Positions 33,101-45,195 of a stretch of 64,000 nucleotides of DNA are shown here, one piece after another. The stretch spans positions 8,255,501-8,319,500 of the forward strand of contig JACDQD010000102.1 of NCBI GenBank assembly GCA_019843655.1, in the 5' to 3' direction. Below the pieces are notes generated by a model. It did not search any database. It was not told where the DNA came from and saw only the letters and a list, made by a program, of their open reading frames with translations. This DNA comes from Lethocerus indicus (Eukaryota > Arthropoda > Insecta > Hemiptera > Belostomatidae). Each line of letters opens with the position of its first letter. Within the stretch, counting starts at the first letter, position 1. Made by a program: the position numbers and the translations under genes.

Positions 33101-33740
33101 TTTTAAGTGAAAAGAAGAACACGATGCACTAATGCATCCTTTTCCGGTCGTTCAATTGTGCCGACGGTTTGTAGGGGCGGTTGGCGGGACGGGGGTGGGG
33201 ACCGAATCGTGATCAAGATCCATCAACGCCCCCGGAATTAAAACCGTCGGCCACCCCCCTCAACTCGCAGTTCGGATCCGGGATAATTGGCCCAATGTTA
33301 ATCGACTTCGGACAATTGGTTCTTAATGGAGGAACATGGCCGGGGGTACGGGAGTAGTTACAACTCGGAGAAAACGCTCTCATTTATTTTCGAATTTAAT
33401 CTCTCCGCTCCGACTCCCCCCTCATTTGGCGGCGACGCGGACCCTGTAAATTGTTCCGGCGGATTTATCTGGCCCCCGCCCCCGCCCCCCGCCCCTGCTG
33501 TCGACGCCTCACAGCCCGGAAAACCAAGACGTATGACTCCACATTGGGGAGGGGGTGACACGGGGAGGGCCTTCTATTTTTTTGATAATTATTTAATCAT
33601 CCAGAAAATAAGAAGGAGAAATGGGGCGGTGGCGGGCGGAAAAACGATAAAAGGAAAGAGAATTCTTGCAGTAAACAACCCTAGAAAAGCTGGAGGGGAG
33701 GCCGGTCGCCCTCTTAATTTGTATTCCGACCGTAGGCGAG
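30156..33740. other. Alternating GC-rich blocks and AT-rich gaps
   Basis: GC-richer at about 30160-30370, 30640-30800, 31040-31440, 31840-32200, 32540-32860 and 33160-33740. G-rich runs lie near 32570-32605 and purine-rich sequence at 32784-32830. A 9-bp tetraloop hairpin (taaaatatc-ttca-gatatttta) lies at 32451-32472. The 144-codon frame at 33326-33760 (+) is Pro/Arg/Gly-rich and follows base composition. No gene is recognised. Confidence 0.5.
33473..33496 (-). other. G-quadruplex motif on minus strand (C-rich on plus)
   Basis: Four C tracts of four to six bases separated by single G's on the plus strand give four G tracts with 1-nt loops on the minus strand, the most stable class of G-quadruplex motif. 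The same string contains Sp1-like GGGGCGGGG sites. Confidence 0.75.
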
Positions 33741-34223
33741 AAAAAAAATTGCATTCTTAATTGCGAGGTACCCGTCGGCTGTAACTGGTATTTCAACATT
33801 TGATTCAGTGGAAATTAAATGTACGATGAAATATACTTTGAAAAAAAAAACTGGGGAGGATAATAATATGAATTAATTGCTACGGAAGGGAAAGGAATAC
33901 TTTCTTCGCTGAATTTTAATTCCAGTCCGATTTTACCCTACACTAACATTGGCTAATTCGCGTCATAACATTAGTTAATATTTTATAATATATTTCGTAA
34001 TACTACTAATGAATGATAAATGATTTAGAGCACTTCAGTGGCTTCAAAACGACACCTTTAATGTCTGTATCTTTAATGGTTTCGGAGATATATTTAGCTG
34101 GACTGCCGTCGCTTGCTGCCAGTAGACCGTTTACACAACAGATTTCAGTTACGTCGGCCTCTAAACTATTTCCAACTATCTTCGTAGAAAAGCCGCTATT
34201 TTTTTAGTGTAATCAATTTTTTT
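33741..34223. other. AT-rich spacer
   Basis: AT-rich with a nine-A run at 33841-33849. The 64-codon frame at 34013-34207 (+) has no recognised content. Confidence 0.5.
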
Positions 34224-34294
34224 CCATAATCCTCCTTTTACCTTAACCCAAGGAAGTGCTGTAGTGCGCTACAGCCGCTTAAAAGGAGGAATGG
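34224..34294 (+). other. Three-way-junction-like inverted repeat
   Basis: A perfect 11-bp closing stem (34230-34240 with 34280-34290, extended by ccat/atgg across a 2-nt bulge) encloses two hairpins that abut with no spacer. The first is cctt-aaccc-aagg (34241-34253). The second is at 34254-34279, with a perfect gctgtag-tgcg-ctacagc core (34258-34275) and further pairs at its base. Nearly every base is paired, giving a compact Y-shaped fold of about 70 nt. It may be a structured RNA gene, a regulatory RNA element or a remnant of a mobile element. No known RNA family was recognised. Confidence 0.5.
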
Positions 34295-37200
34295 CAGCAG
34301 AGACCGGGGTCTTTAATTGCTGGGTCGATTAGCAATAATTATTTTTTGAGAGAAAAACTTTTTCCCCAAGAGGGACTCTAACCGAGCCCTCTCTCCAATC
34401 TCGGGTTTAATTTTCTTTTAAGAGTATTAAAAATAAAAGAAATAAGTGGGTTGAAGGGAAAAAGAACTTGGTAGGAATATTAGCAATAAGCCGGCTCTGT
34501 TTCTGTAACCGACTCCGCCCTGCCAAATGTGCCCCGGCGATTTCCGTTCTCAACTTTTAGATTCGCTCTGGAAAATTCTGAGACTGGTAAATGTGATTTA
34601 GCAATTTGCGAAAGAATGAAACCGTTTTTATTAGTGATAATGACTGTATTGGCGATGAATTCTAATTACCTTTGCGTATTATTTTGTGTAATCTTTCGGT
34701 TATATTTCGAAATAACTGTAAACTATCTCTCGGCTAGGCTCTTAGCAAGAAATAAAAGGAACTATATAAGTTTAATCACATGTAAATTTTTAAATTATCT
34801 AAAATTATTTAAAGTAAGCACAGATATAACAGAAACGTGTTTTCTATTTCTGTCAGTGTTTACATTTATGCTTACTGTGTTCCATATCGAACGCCATTGA
34901 TCGAAGCGGCTTATCTAATCAAAGACCTACCAATTATAGTTCAAGGGGTGGAACGGGGTAAAAGCAAGCGCGTAAGTTACATTTGAGTGGCTGCCATTGT
35001 TTCTGTTTCTTTTGTATTTTTAATTTCCTGCAATATTTCGTTTAAATTATAAACGTAGCTAGGAAATGATGGTGGGGCGTCACGAGAGACTCGCGTGTCG
35101 GGGCCGCGCCCCAAATAAAAAATGCGTCCGAAAAGCCCGCACCGGTGCACCCTTCGCCGTTTAATTAATTACAATAATTTCACAACTGTGCATTTACAAC
35201 GCTATTCTTGTTGTTCGTTTTCACAGTTTTTTTTTCTCAGAAAATTCTCTCGGGACAATTTTCCAATGTTGAATACGAGACCGTACGTAGGAGAAATTGA
35301 TCAGAAAGAAAACTTGATGCGTGGCAAGAAATAGAATTAACTGGCGCTCATTTACTACTTAGACATTGGATAAGTATAACAGTTGATCTCTACAATTAAA
35401 GGGAAATAGGCTTTGCCATTGCACTAAGCAAAGTTGGACCGTCGGTTTATATTATACTGATTAATTATTAAGAATTAAATTACAAATAACTGAAATTGTT
35501 GTAAATAATTTGCATTGGCAAAAGTAAGTGTATCGACCCCTGCCATAGGCATAATAATATAATGCAAACAAATTTTAACCCTCCAAATCATCGTTAGTAA
35601 TTTATACCTATGCATACAAATTGAAAATATAAAAATGGCCAGACTAGAAATGTCCAATGCCAATCAGTTAAATAAAAATGAGTTTTTGAGTTGGTGCTTA
35701 CTTTGATATATATCGGTCGATCGGAAAGTTTCGTGGCATTATTTACTACTCTCGTTATATTATATATTAGTTTAGAATTTAATTTTGTAAATGATAATGC
35801 CACATACGAAATACAAACACATTTCAGTAACGATCGGGGCGGGAGAGGGACAAATGACCATCGATACGCCGGTGGTGGCCGCCACCGCCGGATATTAGCC
35901 CTAAATGTTCCGCCAGCAATGTCAACGGTAAATAACGCTACCCAATAATAATGGAGCCTTCGGCAAATAATACCTTATCGATAGCCCAACCAGAAAACGA
36001 AGGAAACAATATCAACAAGCCTTCACTAATTCTAGCGTGACCGGAAAATGTCCGTCAATAATCATTCGATTGATAGTTTACTTTACGTAGTACAATTGAA
36101 ATCATAATCTATTTCAATGTTCGCAAACACATTAAGTGTGGGTCATCACTACAAAATAGGTCATTTATGGCGGTCCATAACTTTTTCGAATATGCTTACT
36201 CGCACTTGCGCTCTTCTTTCTAATTGGTATGAAAGTTTAAATGAAATCGGGGAGTATGGAATCCGTCTCGGCGGGTGCATATCCTTTCTTGGGATTAAGG
36301 AGTACAAATCGGGTTACCAGGAATTGAGGCGGCCGAGGGCCATAAATGCAAATTCGGTGCGTCACGGTTGGTTAGAGGCCTGAGGACAGCGGCCAACAAG
36401 CCCCGGCTCTCCGCTGGGGAGCCAAGGGGGGGATCTATATAGGTGTTTGCATTAGCGCAGCACCCACCCCCCCAGCCCTCAAATAACACCCAACGACCGT
36501 ACCGCCCTTCATCCTCCTAACAGTTTCGAACCTCCCGGACCGGGGACCTGCGGGCCGGCAGAAGGGAAGCATTTAAATTACAATTAGCAGTTGGTAAAGA
36601 CCGCTGGAGGGGATGAGAAGAGAGACCTTTCGGGCCGAGTGGAGGACGAGGGAGGTTGTAGCGGTGTTGGGCGGTCGTTAGCATTTCAGGGTTCATAAGG
36701 CCCGACCGAGGTACACCGGAATTGCCCCTCCCCTACCTGCCTTTAATCGCAAATTCGAAGATGAGTATTGAGTGGCCCTAATAGAGGCCCCCCGGGTCGG
36801 ACCCGGGCCGCAATACCTTGGCCAACGGACGGCACCCTCTTCCGAATATATTCGATTTGGACCCTGTCCCATTATCTGAAACATCTGAGCCTCGGTTAAG
36901 ATCCCACGCTATAATATATAATACCACTTAGGCTGAGAGAGTAGTCTGCGAAATTAACTGTGACACAATAATGCACTGTCCTGAAACTGCCTACTATCTA
37001 CACAGAATTGTTTTCCTACATTAAAAGTAGTTTAAACTAATTTAACACGCAATTAATGAATTTTAAATTCCTTTTATAACTGCACTACGTACTACACTAT
37101 AGTTTCCAAACATCTTACTATAATTTACCTCTGAAATAGAGAAACGGTGATTAATAGTAGGGGTTCAACATTTCTAGTATCGATTTATCTTAGTCACGAA

Positions 37201-38069
37201 GAAAGATTCATTCCAGTATGATGACAGTATATGACATAGGGCTTGAAATGCATTCTGTTTTTAATTTCATTTCTGGATCATATTTCAAATACATTCAATT
37301 ATTAGATACACGCAATTAACCTATGGGAAAGACAACGCCACTGGTGCGTTTGCATTTTACAAATATATATGGAACATTTCTGAATAATAAAATTAGTGAA
37401 ATCATATCACTGGCCTTAAAATAAATGAAAATATCTTTTCTTATGTGAAAAATAAATACGTAGATAAAACTGGGTATTTAGATTATTTCGGGAAGTCATT
37501 TTATTCCCCAGCGTATATATCATTGTTTAAACATACAGTAAATCAATTGCTTAACTCGACTGAAGGTTAAATGAACCGTATGCTGCTGTCTACAACTCAA
37601 ATTAACTTCCGAACATACGTGCATTGCTTCAAAAAAGCGCGAGCAGCGAAACAATCCAACCGAGTATTAATTTTTGATCGAATAAATCCTCTGTGTATTT
37701 TACAACTTCCCGAAATGAGCCCGGTAGTTTAGTCGGAAATCGGAAGATGAGTATCGACCGCCTTTATGGGACCCTACCACAATCCCATCATTCCCACCCC
37801 CTCCACCAAACCAGCCCCCTCACCACCACCCCCTCAAAGCCACAATGGCCACTACCTTTCTTGATAAATTGGATTTACTCGTGGTCCTATCATCTCAGCC
37901 ATACTTAGAAATCCGTCGAACATTATCTTCAAAATGGAGAGTATTAACTGAGTTTAGTAGATAATTATTAAAAACAAAATTATGTTCGCGGAGGCAGAAT
38001 TATTCACTGACGAGTCGTGAGGACGAGTTCATTGTTATTGAGTCAAATCGTCACTTCAGTGTTGTTCAG
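34295..38069. other. AT-rich DNA with GC-rich islands
   Basis: GC-rich at about 35090-35160, 35835-35900 and 36380-36900; otherwise AT-rich. The 123-codon frame at 34529-34900 (+) has a hydrophobic, Leu/Phe/Cys-rich middle that could suggest membrane segments, but it lies in AT-rich DNA where such frames are common and has no splice support. A 17-nt palindrome lies at 36791-36807. Confidence 0.5.
36791..36807. repeat. 17-nt perfect palindrome
   Basis: cccgggtc-g-gacccggg, with an 8-bp arm and a single central base, in a GC-rich block. It could be a dimeric protein-binding site or chance. Confidence 0.6.
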
Positions 38070-38175
38070 TGTACAATTCACACAACTCTCCGAAACAGGG
38101 CCGAGATAGTATTTCAATTAACTGCTCGGATCGAGCAGTTTACTGTGCCCACCTCAGTTACTACCGGTTTTCGAG
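38070..38175 (+). CDS. Candidate internal exon, unknown protein (speculative)
   Basis: The stretch runs from the acceptor tgttgttcag (ending 38069) to the donor CGAG|GTAAGG (GT at 38176-38177). It has two leading bases, 34 codons and two trailing bases. The peptide includes YNSHNSPKQGRDSISINCSD and RAVYCAHLSYYRFS, with two Cys about ten residues apart. The frame is open upstream to about 38040, so other acceptors are possible. A perfect 9-bp hairpin (38120-38140) falls inside it, an unusual coincidence for an exon. No domain is recognised. Confidence 0.18.
38120..38140. repeat. Perfect 9-bp hairpin with 3-nt loop
   Basis: aactgctcg-gat-cgagcagtt. A compact inverted repeat and a possible dimeric binding site. 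It overlaps the exon candidate at 38070-38175. Confidence 0.6.
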
Positions 38176-38177
38176 GT

Positions 38178-39964
38178 AAGGCGGTTCGGGGCCCGGGAGA
38201 GCTAAAGAGTTTTCTGTGGAACAACAACGGTAATTGGAAGGGGAGCTGCGGACGAAACCGTCGCCGGGCCCTATCATTACACCCTGGAGCGGGTTGCACG
38301 ACACCGAATTTACATCCTTCGTGTTTTTCGTTTGTTCTTTCTACCTCTCTATTTTTCTTTACTTTTTTACGTCGAAGGCGCTCCTATTCCTCCTCGTTAT
38401 TTGCCCTTTGGACCCGCCGGTGGCGTCGAAACAGACTTCCGATCACGCCAGAAAAATTCGTGCGGAGCTCTCGGTGGGGCTCCCCCTCCGATTTCAGATG
38501 GAAACGACCAAGTGGCGAGCCGCGTGCCAGATAAACAGAAATCGTTACGGGCCTAACGATATTCGTTTGGTCCGCTTGCTAGATCGGTTTCTGTATACAA
38601 GTTTAGTTGAAAAATAAGCAAAACTTACTGGGGACGCTAGGCGCCTTCCGATCACAAAACGATTAATGTAACTAAGACTACAAAATAATCATAAACGAAA
38701 TTATTGAAAATGATAAGACCCAAAATCGGTCTATTATATGAACAAGTCAGCGAGTTGAAAGAGAAGATTTACCGTATTTTCGTACCCACCTATGAGGCAC
38801 GTTTATTGAAAACATTTACTGGATTGTAATAATGTACAATCCCTTGAAGGCTCAATAACCCCCTTTATTTTGTAGCAACCATTTCATTGTGGAAACTAAA
38901 AACGGTATAAGTTCGTCCGCATTAAGAGGGATGATACATATTTCTCTAAAAAAACTGTACAGAAGGTTAAAAACAGAATTATTATGCGTCTACCTTCGTA
39001 ATATTCATAAAAGGGCTGACGTATCGGAAGTACGTGTTTTCTAAATTTGCACGGGCAGAATACAGTTTTCGTTCTACGCTTGTTTGGAGAAGAGGGGGGT
39101 AATATCCAGCGGTGGTGCACGGCTCCGCCGAGAAAAAACAATCCCCTTTACTGTTCCGCGGATTAACCTCTGATCGGGGCTCCCAATTTTCCAGGGTTCG
39201 ACCTCCCCTAGCCCCTCTCGACACAGGCAAGATTCGATAAGCCGAATTACCATAAGTGGAGGACGCCCCGAGAAAATTCATTCCCCTTCCCTCCCCAAAA
39301 CACCACACTCCGGGCAAAGCCTATGTAATTTTCCCTTACGGCTCAAACAGACGCGGCATTATCTAGCAGACCTTCTATTTACCAAAACAAGAGCGCCGAA
39401 TTTGGAAAAAATTCCCGCTAAGGTAGTCTCAAGATTTGATCGCAATTACATAATTATAGTATAGGGCCAGATAGGATACCCCCGTCATTGTATATACATA
39501 TCCCGGTTGTAACTGTGCTATAAGACCGTATAGATTGAAACAATTCGTGTAGCTTCACTGAATTCATAAACTTCGAAAGATGCAGATTATAAAACATAGA
39601 CATTGTCAACGTATTAGTGAAGAAAAGTTCAATAAACGAAAGTTGAGGCCTGGAGGTGAAAACCATTTAAAATAATTTAAATAACAAAATTACTCAGATC
39701 TTAATCTCAAATGACAAGAAGAAGAATTATATGTAAGCTGAAATAAGACTCCGATATATATTACGATAATCGAAACGGATGAAGATCTGATGGTAGAGCC
39801 ATGGTTTCTGATAGGAATTGTGTAATGGATTTATTTCATACGTCTCTTTATACCCTATACAAATATTATTTATGACATTAACTGACTATTCTTTAGCAAT
39901 ATTGTGAGAACAACATTACAAAAAACGGTAGCACCAGCCAAATATCTGATAGGGCTTCATCCGG
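38178..39964. other. GC-rich then AT-rich spacer
   Basis: GC-rich at 38178-38530 and 39080-39330. Overlapping open frames of 127-129 codons at 38145-38617 (+) exist in different frames at once, as expected from base composition rather than coding. The rest is AT-rich. No gene is recognised. Confidence 0.5.
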
Positions 39965-40072
39965 TGAAATGAGACCCACTTAATTTCAAAAGTGGGTCTG
40001 AGATATATTTCAGTGGGGTTCGGTGCCACTGCTTGTACTGTCATGTGGCCGTCCAATGGGACAGTTTTAGTT
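39965..40072. repeat. Cluster of three consecutive hairpins
   Basis: First hairpin: tagacccact-type 9-10 bp stem (39972-39981 with 39990-39999) with an outer tgaaat/atttca pairing (39965-39970 with 40007-40012). Second: cagtgg/ccactg (40011-40016 with 40026-40031). Third: actgtc/gacagt (40037-40042 with 40060-40065). Only the first is notable alone; three in a row within about 100 nt suggest a possible structured transcript. Confidence 0.4.
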
Positions 40073-40769
40073 GTTACAACATACAGAGTCTGAGCGATAA
40101 TAGGTCATCTGATAGAGGCGCTAGTTTCTCGCCCCTCTTGAATTGCAGCCGGAGCGGCATTACAGCTGACAAGTCGGGCCGCCGCAACTGTTGATACAGC
40201 TCATTATTCGAGGACACCCGCGGCCTTATCACGATTAAACCGCTGTCTACTTGCGACTGCGGTCGGTGTAAAACAAGGTCCAGATATCCGACACGTGGTG
40301 TCGTCGCCTACATGAATTTATAGATTAAATATGGTGCTAGACCTATTTTTAAAGTTCACACATACTGATGCATAGACACATCAAAATCAGCCGAGGACCA
40401 GTTTATTTCATTTTATTCTTCGGTGTAATGTGTTTCATGTAAATTATATTTAATCTTGGAAACGCCAGAATTTTAGAAATGACACGAAACTGATCTTTGA
40501 GTTTCTTTCTTAGGAAGCAATCTAGAAAATTATTTGACGTATACCTTTAATAGTTTTGAGAAGCGTTATGAATATATTCCGAAGCGAGTAAATGTAGCGA
40601 GGCGTGTTGAACACTTGAACTCATTCGATTGGACTCCGAAGTCTCATTAATCCACATATTAATTACCCATGAGATACTCCTTAACGAGTTGGGAAATAAT
40701 ACTCCGGTTCTCCACCACCCCTTCCCACCCACTCAATCTCTCTCTTTCCCTCTTCTGAAAAGAATTCAG
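40073..40769. other. Spacer ending in a pyrimidine tract
   Basis: GC-richer at 40100-40330, then AT-rich. Positions 40700-40757 form a long C/T tract that would serve as the polypyrimidine tract for the acceptor at 40769. Confidence 0.5.
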
Positions 40770-40821
40770 TTAATCTGCAATCCCCGAGCGTTTCAATTAG
40801 ACTTAATGAATTCGGTTCCAG
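40770..40821 (+). CDS. Candidate short internal exon, unknown protein
   Basis: The stretch is preceded by one of the longest pyrimidine tracts in the window and attcag (ending 40769), and followed by a near-consensus donor CCAG|GTAAGC (GT at 40822-40823). It is 52 nt long: 17 codons in phase 0 (LICNPRAFQLDLMNSVP) plus one base. The frame is also open upstream to 40629. Its exit phase matches the candidate terminal exon at 47828. It is far too short for identification by eye. The splice signals, not the peptide, are the evidence. Confidence 0.22.
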
Positions 40822-41027
40822 GTAAGCAACTAGAGAGTGGCTGCTAGAGGAAAGCGTCTGGTTTTCAATGGCTCCCAGAGGGGGAGTTTTAGCTGAAACT
40901 TATATAATCAACAGAGCAATAAAGCTTGCAAAGGGAGCTTGAGTCGATTAAGTGGCGACATACCAACAATTAATCGCCCGCCTGGGATAAACGACTTAAA
41001 ATATAATTAAGACCGTCTTATCAATTT

Positions 41028-41068
41028 GTCTCTGTCTCTGTCTCTCTCTCTTTCTCTCTCCCTCTGTC
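41028..41068. repeat. (TCTCTG)n / (TC)n tract
   Basis: Short TCTCTG units grade into TC repeats with T and C interruptions. Confidence 0.85.
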
Positions 41069-41692
41069 GAGTACACCTGAAGGTGAAGGAGGAACTATGG
41101 AATATTTAAGTACCCCCGACTCCGTATAACACCTTAACCTCTGGAGAGCAGTCCAACGCAGATGCATAATTCACTTCAAGTTGGGAACAATTCCTGAGCG
41201 TGATATTCCCTTCACCAAATGATACTCTGAAATTCGAAGCATTTGTCCATTTTGTCGGCTTAAAATAATTTTTAATTTCCTTCTTCCATTAAACCATCTT
41301 CTTGTACTGTTATTGGTCTGTAAAAGATTCTTTTGATTTCTACACATGACCCATATAAACTGAGCATATTACTAAGATATTCGGGGTTGATCTCTGATCA
41401 AACTCCAACTGCTAAATTATATTCATATAAGGCAATAATGATCAAGGCGATTGGCATCTTGTATCGTATTCGCCTTTTAGTTCTCCTATAATCCCTATAA
41501 ATCTAGTTTGTTATCTATGAAATGTCTAGAAAATAATATGTTAAAAAATGATACGAATGATTTGCGCATTGCACTCTATGTAGTGTGGGGTATATTAGCG
41601 AAATGGGCGGGTCGAAGAGTCTAGTCGGCCTCATCCTAATCCCTTTATAATTGGTACTAAAGCTTCTAACACTGTCGGGACAATTGATAGGG

Positions 41693-41711
41693 TCCTGGTC
41701 CAGGACCAGGA
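41693..41711. repeat. 19-nt perfect palindrome
   Basis: tcctggtcc-a-ggaccagga, with 9-bp arms and one central base. It also contains a near direct repeat of ctggtcc/aggaccagg. Possible dimeric binding site. Confidence 0.65.
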
Positions 41712-44700
41712 TCACCGGGAGTTCTCCCCTAACGAGGAGTAAACCGCAAGCCCGTAACCTCCCGGCTGGGGACGACCCCATCGTCCACCTTCTGCTTCCT
41801 CCTTATTTTGACGCTTCGCCGAGTCACATCAACCGCCCCGTAGACACAATTATATAACAGCGCCGGTACTAGCCTTGGTATTGAACAATGTTTTGTCAAT
41901 AGATGTCAAGCGACGTTTGTTTCTTTTTTATGAATTTATGAATTCATGAAATTATGGAATCACCAATTAAGTTCCCACTTTTTAACATCGGTATTTAATA
42001 TATTTTATAGAACATTTTGGCAAATTGGTCGCCATACTGTCTCGTATTAATTACACTACTCGTACCTGCACGACGGTAGAAGCTTAATGGAAAAACGAGA
42101 TTTTTCAAAAGTAATTGCTTCCTAATTTTGCTGCCCAGTTTATTCAGTCATCATAACGTCAATACGTGAATTTTTAAACTATCCGTTTAGTTTTTTTAAT
42201 TTAAAACTAGAAAATGTTCATGTGTCATCATATGGTCACTGGTTATTTAACTTATTCATTAAAGTTATGTCTGTAATGTGTTGTCAATTTAATTACTTAA
42301 ATGAGTTTTAATAATTTAATCTAGTAATTTGATAAAGTACTTTTAGATATCAATAACAACGTGACTTGAATGCAGATATTGTCAACAAACGTCTAAAACG
42401 CAATTACAGTTAATATTAGAAATGAATATTTAGAAATGGGTTCTACGACAATTAAATATATGCTTCATATATATGTTAAATATATGTTAACCCACTTTTC
42501 TTTGTTGAAATACAATTAAATCTTCTTTTTGCAGGTATGACAAACATACAACATTTCACAGTTTGGTATGTATACTTACAATTAAGTTGACCATAGTTTG
42601 TATAGTTGATAATCATAGATTTTTAGGAAATCGACGACGATTTTATTATTTGTATTTTTAATTACAGCTATGCATTTTAACATCAAGACTATTTATACCG
42701 AACGAAAATTGTTGTTCTCCGCATTATTGTTCTTACAAAGAAATTCATTTAGCCGAAGGGCGATCCATTTTCCTGGCTGATCCTTCAAACAGCCCCGGTT
42801 GAAGTTCTTCAACCTCTTTTTATAGAAAGCCATCGCTTGAACAAGCAATAATATATTCATATTAAAAACAAGGGGGCTAATGTAAACAAAACTTTATGAA
42901 TAATTAAAGAATTATTTTGCAAAGAAAAATCCACACTGTTGGCGGCTATTAATTCATAATGGAAGTCAGCATAAAATTAAACAACGTCCTTCGTTAATTA
43001 TTTCTCGATATTTTTTTTTTCATTTGATTAATGCACAGGCAAGTTACTTAGGGTTGAAACTCAAACAGTTACTTGTTATTAATATTCTGTGACGGTGGTA
43101 CTATATATCCATGTACAAAATATATTTAAGGAAATTTTAAAATGTTATTTTTCGCAGTGGTACATTAGAAATGATATGACTAGTATTATAATAAGTCATA
43201 GTATTAACGGTTACGAGATATCGAAAATAATGGCTACATTTTTACTTATCTTTATGTGCAATCGTTAATTATTTTGTTATGCAATCATCGTCTAATTAAC
43301 ATTTTAAATTAGGTTATATTTCCTAAGACGAAATATACGATTTTCGCAATATTCTGAATCACCTCAGCCGTACAACCTATTCAATTTTGATTAACGTACT
43401 TCACAATGTGCGTTCTGAATTACTCTTGGCACAGTCTCTCGACGGTTAGACCTTGGGTCGAAGGGACAATATCGCCAAACATTTCTCGATGAAATATAGC
43501 CTCCCGACTCGAGAAGCCAACTCGTGCCCCTATCGAATCCCTTCCGAGTTTATTGCCCCTTAAAATTCTTCGCTTAATTAAAATGTTGGGCAAGATTCGG
43601 GGGCAGGGCCGCTCCTTGGGAAAACGTCGATGGTTCGCCGGGTCGGGAGGGGATGTCTTAAGAAGGACGTTTCGGACCCCAAAAACTCTTCCACCCCCGA
43701 AAGCGGGCGTTTTACCGATAATTAATACAGTTTGGGGTGACGGAATTCATCACCATATTTTATTCCTTTCATGTCTTTTTCGATTTTTTTTTATTTCTTT
43801 CAGAACGACGATACTTACTGGCTTACACGATGCAGTAGGACGGCCTTGGGGGAAATTCACTCGACTATTCCCCCTCGCCGTTTTCCCGTAACTGAGGCAT
43901 TTGTCTGGTCGGTTGCGAAGCCCCAGGCGGGGGCCGGTCGGGAAGGAGGAGGACTTGATCGTTACTAAGTAATTTACTTAGACGTCGGGGACTTTGTGAG
44001 CCCGAATATAAATGAACCAGACACGGAGATACTGCCGAACGCCGGGGCCTATAAATGGCATTACCAGCTCCGCTCCTCCCGCTTCCGAGCGATATTTCAT
44101 TTTACTTGTTAAATTATGCTGATGGGAGTTTCTTATTTCGTCCATCGCCGTTAATATATTAAAAGTGAAGAGCGGGCCTCCTGCCGCTTGAAAGAATTCA
44201 CTTGGAACTTCCCCTGTTTTATGTCGTACTCGAGTTATGACTCGATTTGGAGCCGCTCTGTCCCTTTCGATCGAATCAATAATTTACTAGGAATAGCCTA
44301 TATCGTATTTAATAACGGAATTACACGGCACGATTCAACAGATAATTCAATAAAATAAGCACCTTTTTTAGTGCACCCAAACACAAGTCAAATGAGATTA
44401 ATTATCACCGTTAAATACTAAAATATTACATTATATATTAAATAATTCGGTGAAATTCTTCGCCAGCATGTCTCCACTAAGGAAAAAGGACAGTTAATAC
44501 TCATTTTATCATTATATTGATATTTCAAGGTATATTCCCGGTAGATTATATTTACAGAAGTTTTCGTGTTACGCATTATTTAGTATCGAAAAAATAACCT
44601 GTGTTTTCTGCCCCTCTTCATGTCGTTACCAGCATGTTAAAGTAGTATGCGTTTTGTCTCTTCCTTCCATTTATAAGCAACGCAGTTTGATAAAATATAA

Positions 44701-45136
44701 TTCAATGTTTGAGCACGGGTTGAACACGGGTGTTGAAGGGGTGGCGCAGGGGGTGAGGGAGCGTAGGCAGTTGAGAGAATGACAGACTAGGGGCGTCAAT
44801 GCCACCTCGTTGCCAACGCAACGCTCCCACTCTTTCCCTCTCCCGAATCTCGTTCCCTCTCGCTCCCGCTCCGCCCGTTACGCTCTCTCTCTCTCTTTCT
44901 AGCGTTGCCCCAAATGAAGAGTAGGGTATATCAAAGTCTCCCTATAGGGTCCCTTCCGTTCCGCGCCAGTGTTTATTATGCAATTGAACCGGTCTGGCGT
45001 GCGTCTGTCTGTGTGTGAGTGTATGTGCAGGTGTACTACTGATACTCATACCGCAGTCAAACCCTCATATCCGGTCCCTATTCTCCTTCTCTTTCGCCCT
45101 CGTATCATATCCACCTCCACCCTTTCCCTTTGCCGC

Positions 45137-45138
<2 letters not shown>

Positions 45139-45192
<54 letters not shown>
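45139..45192. repeat. (CT)n microsatellite
   Basis: Uninterrupted CT array of about 26 units. The opposite strand reads alternating Arg-Glu, a repeat artefact. Confidence 0.97.

Positions 45193-45195
<3 letters not shown>

Larger units (their letters stand above)
40822..45138. other. AT-rich desert with GC-rich islands
   Basis: Contains a TCTCTG/TC tract (41028-41068), a 19-nt palindrome (41693-41711), a tandem pair of atatatgttaa units (42468-42490), a GC-rich block at 43480-44060 and C/T-rich DNA at 44820-44905. The 112-codon frame at 43553-43891 (+) is composition-driven. Positions 41880-43470 are almost entirely AT-rich with no feature seen. Confidence 0.5.

Noticed and set aside
33326..33760. 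144-codon proline- and arginine-rich frame
   Set aside because: Its composition follows C/G runs, other frames here are also open, and no domain or splice signal supports it.
34529..34900. 123-codon frame with hydrophobic middle, possible membrane protein
   Set aside because: Hydrophobic Phe/Leu/Ile runs are expected in AT-rich frames; no start or splice evidence.
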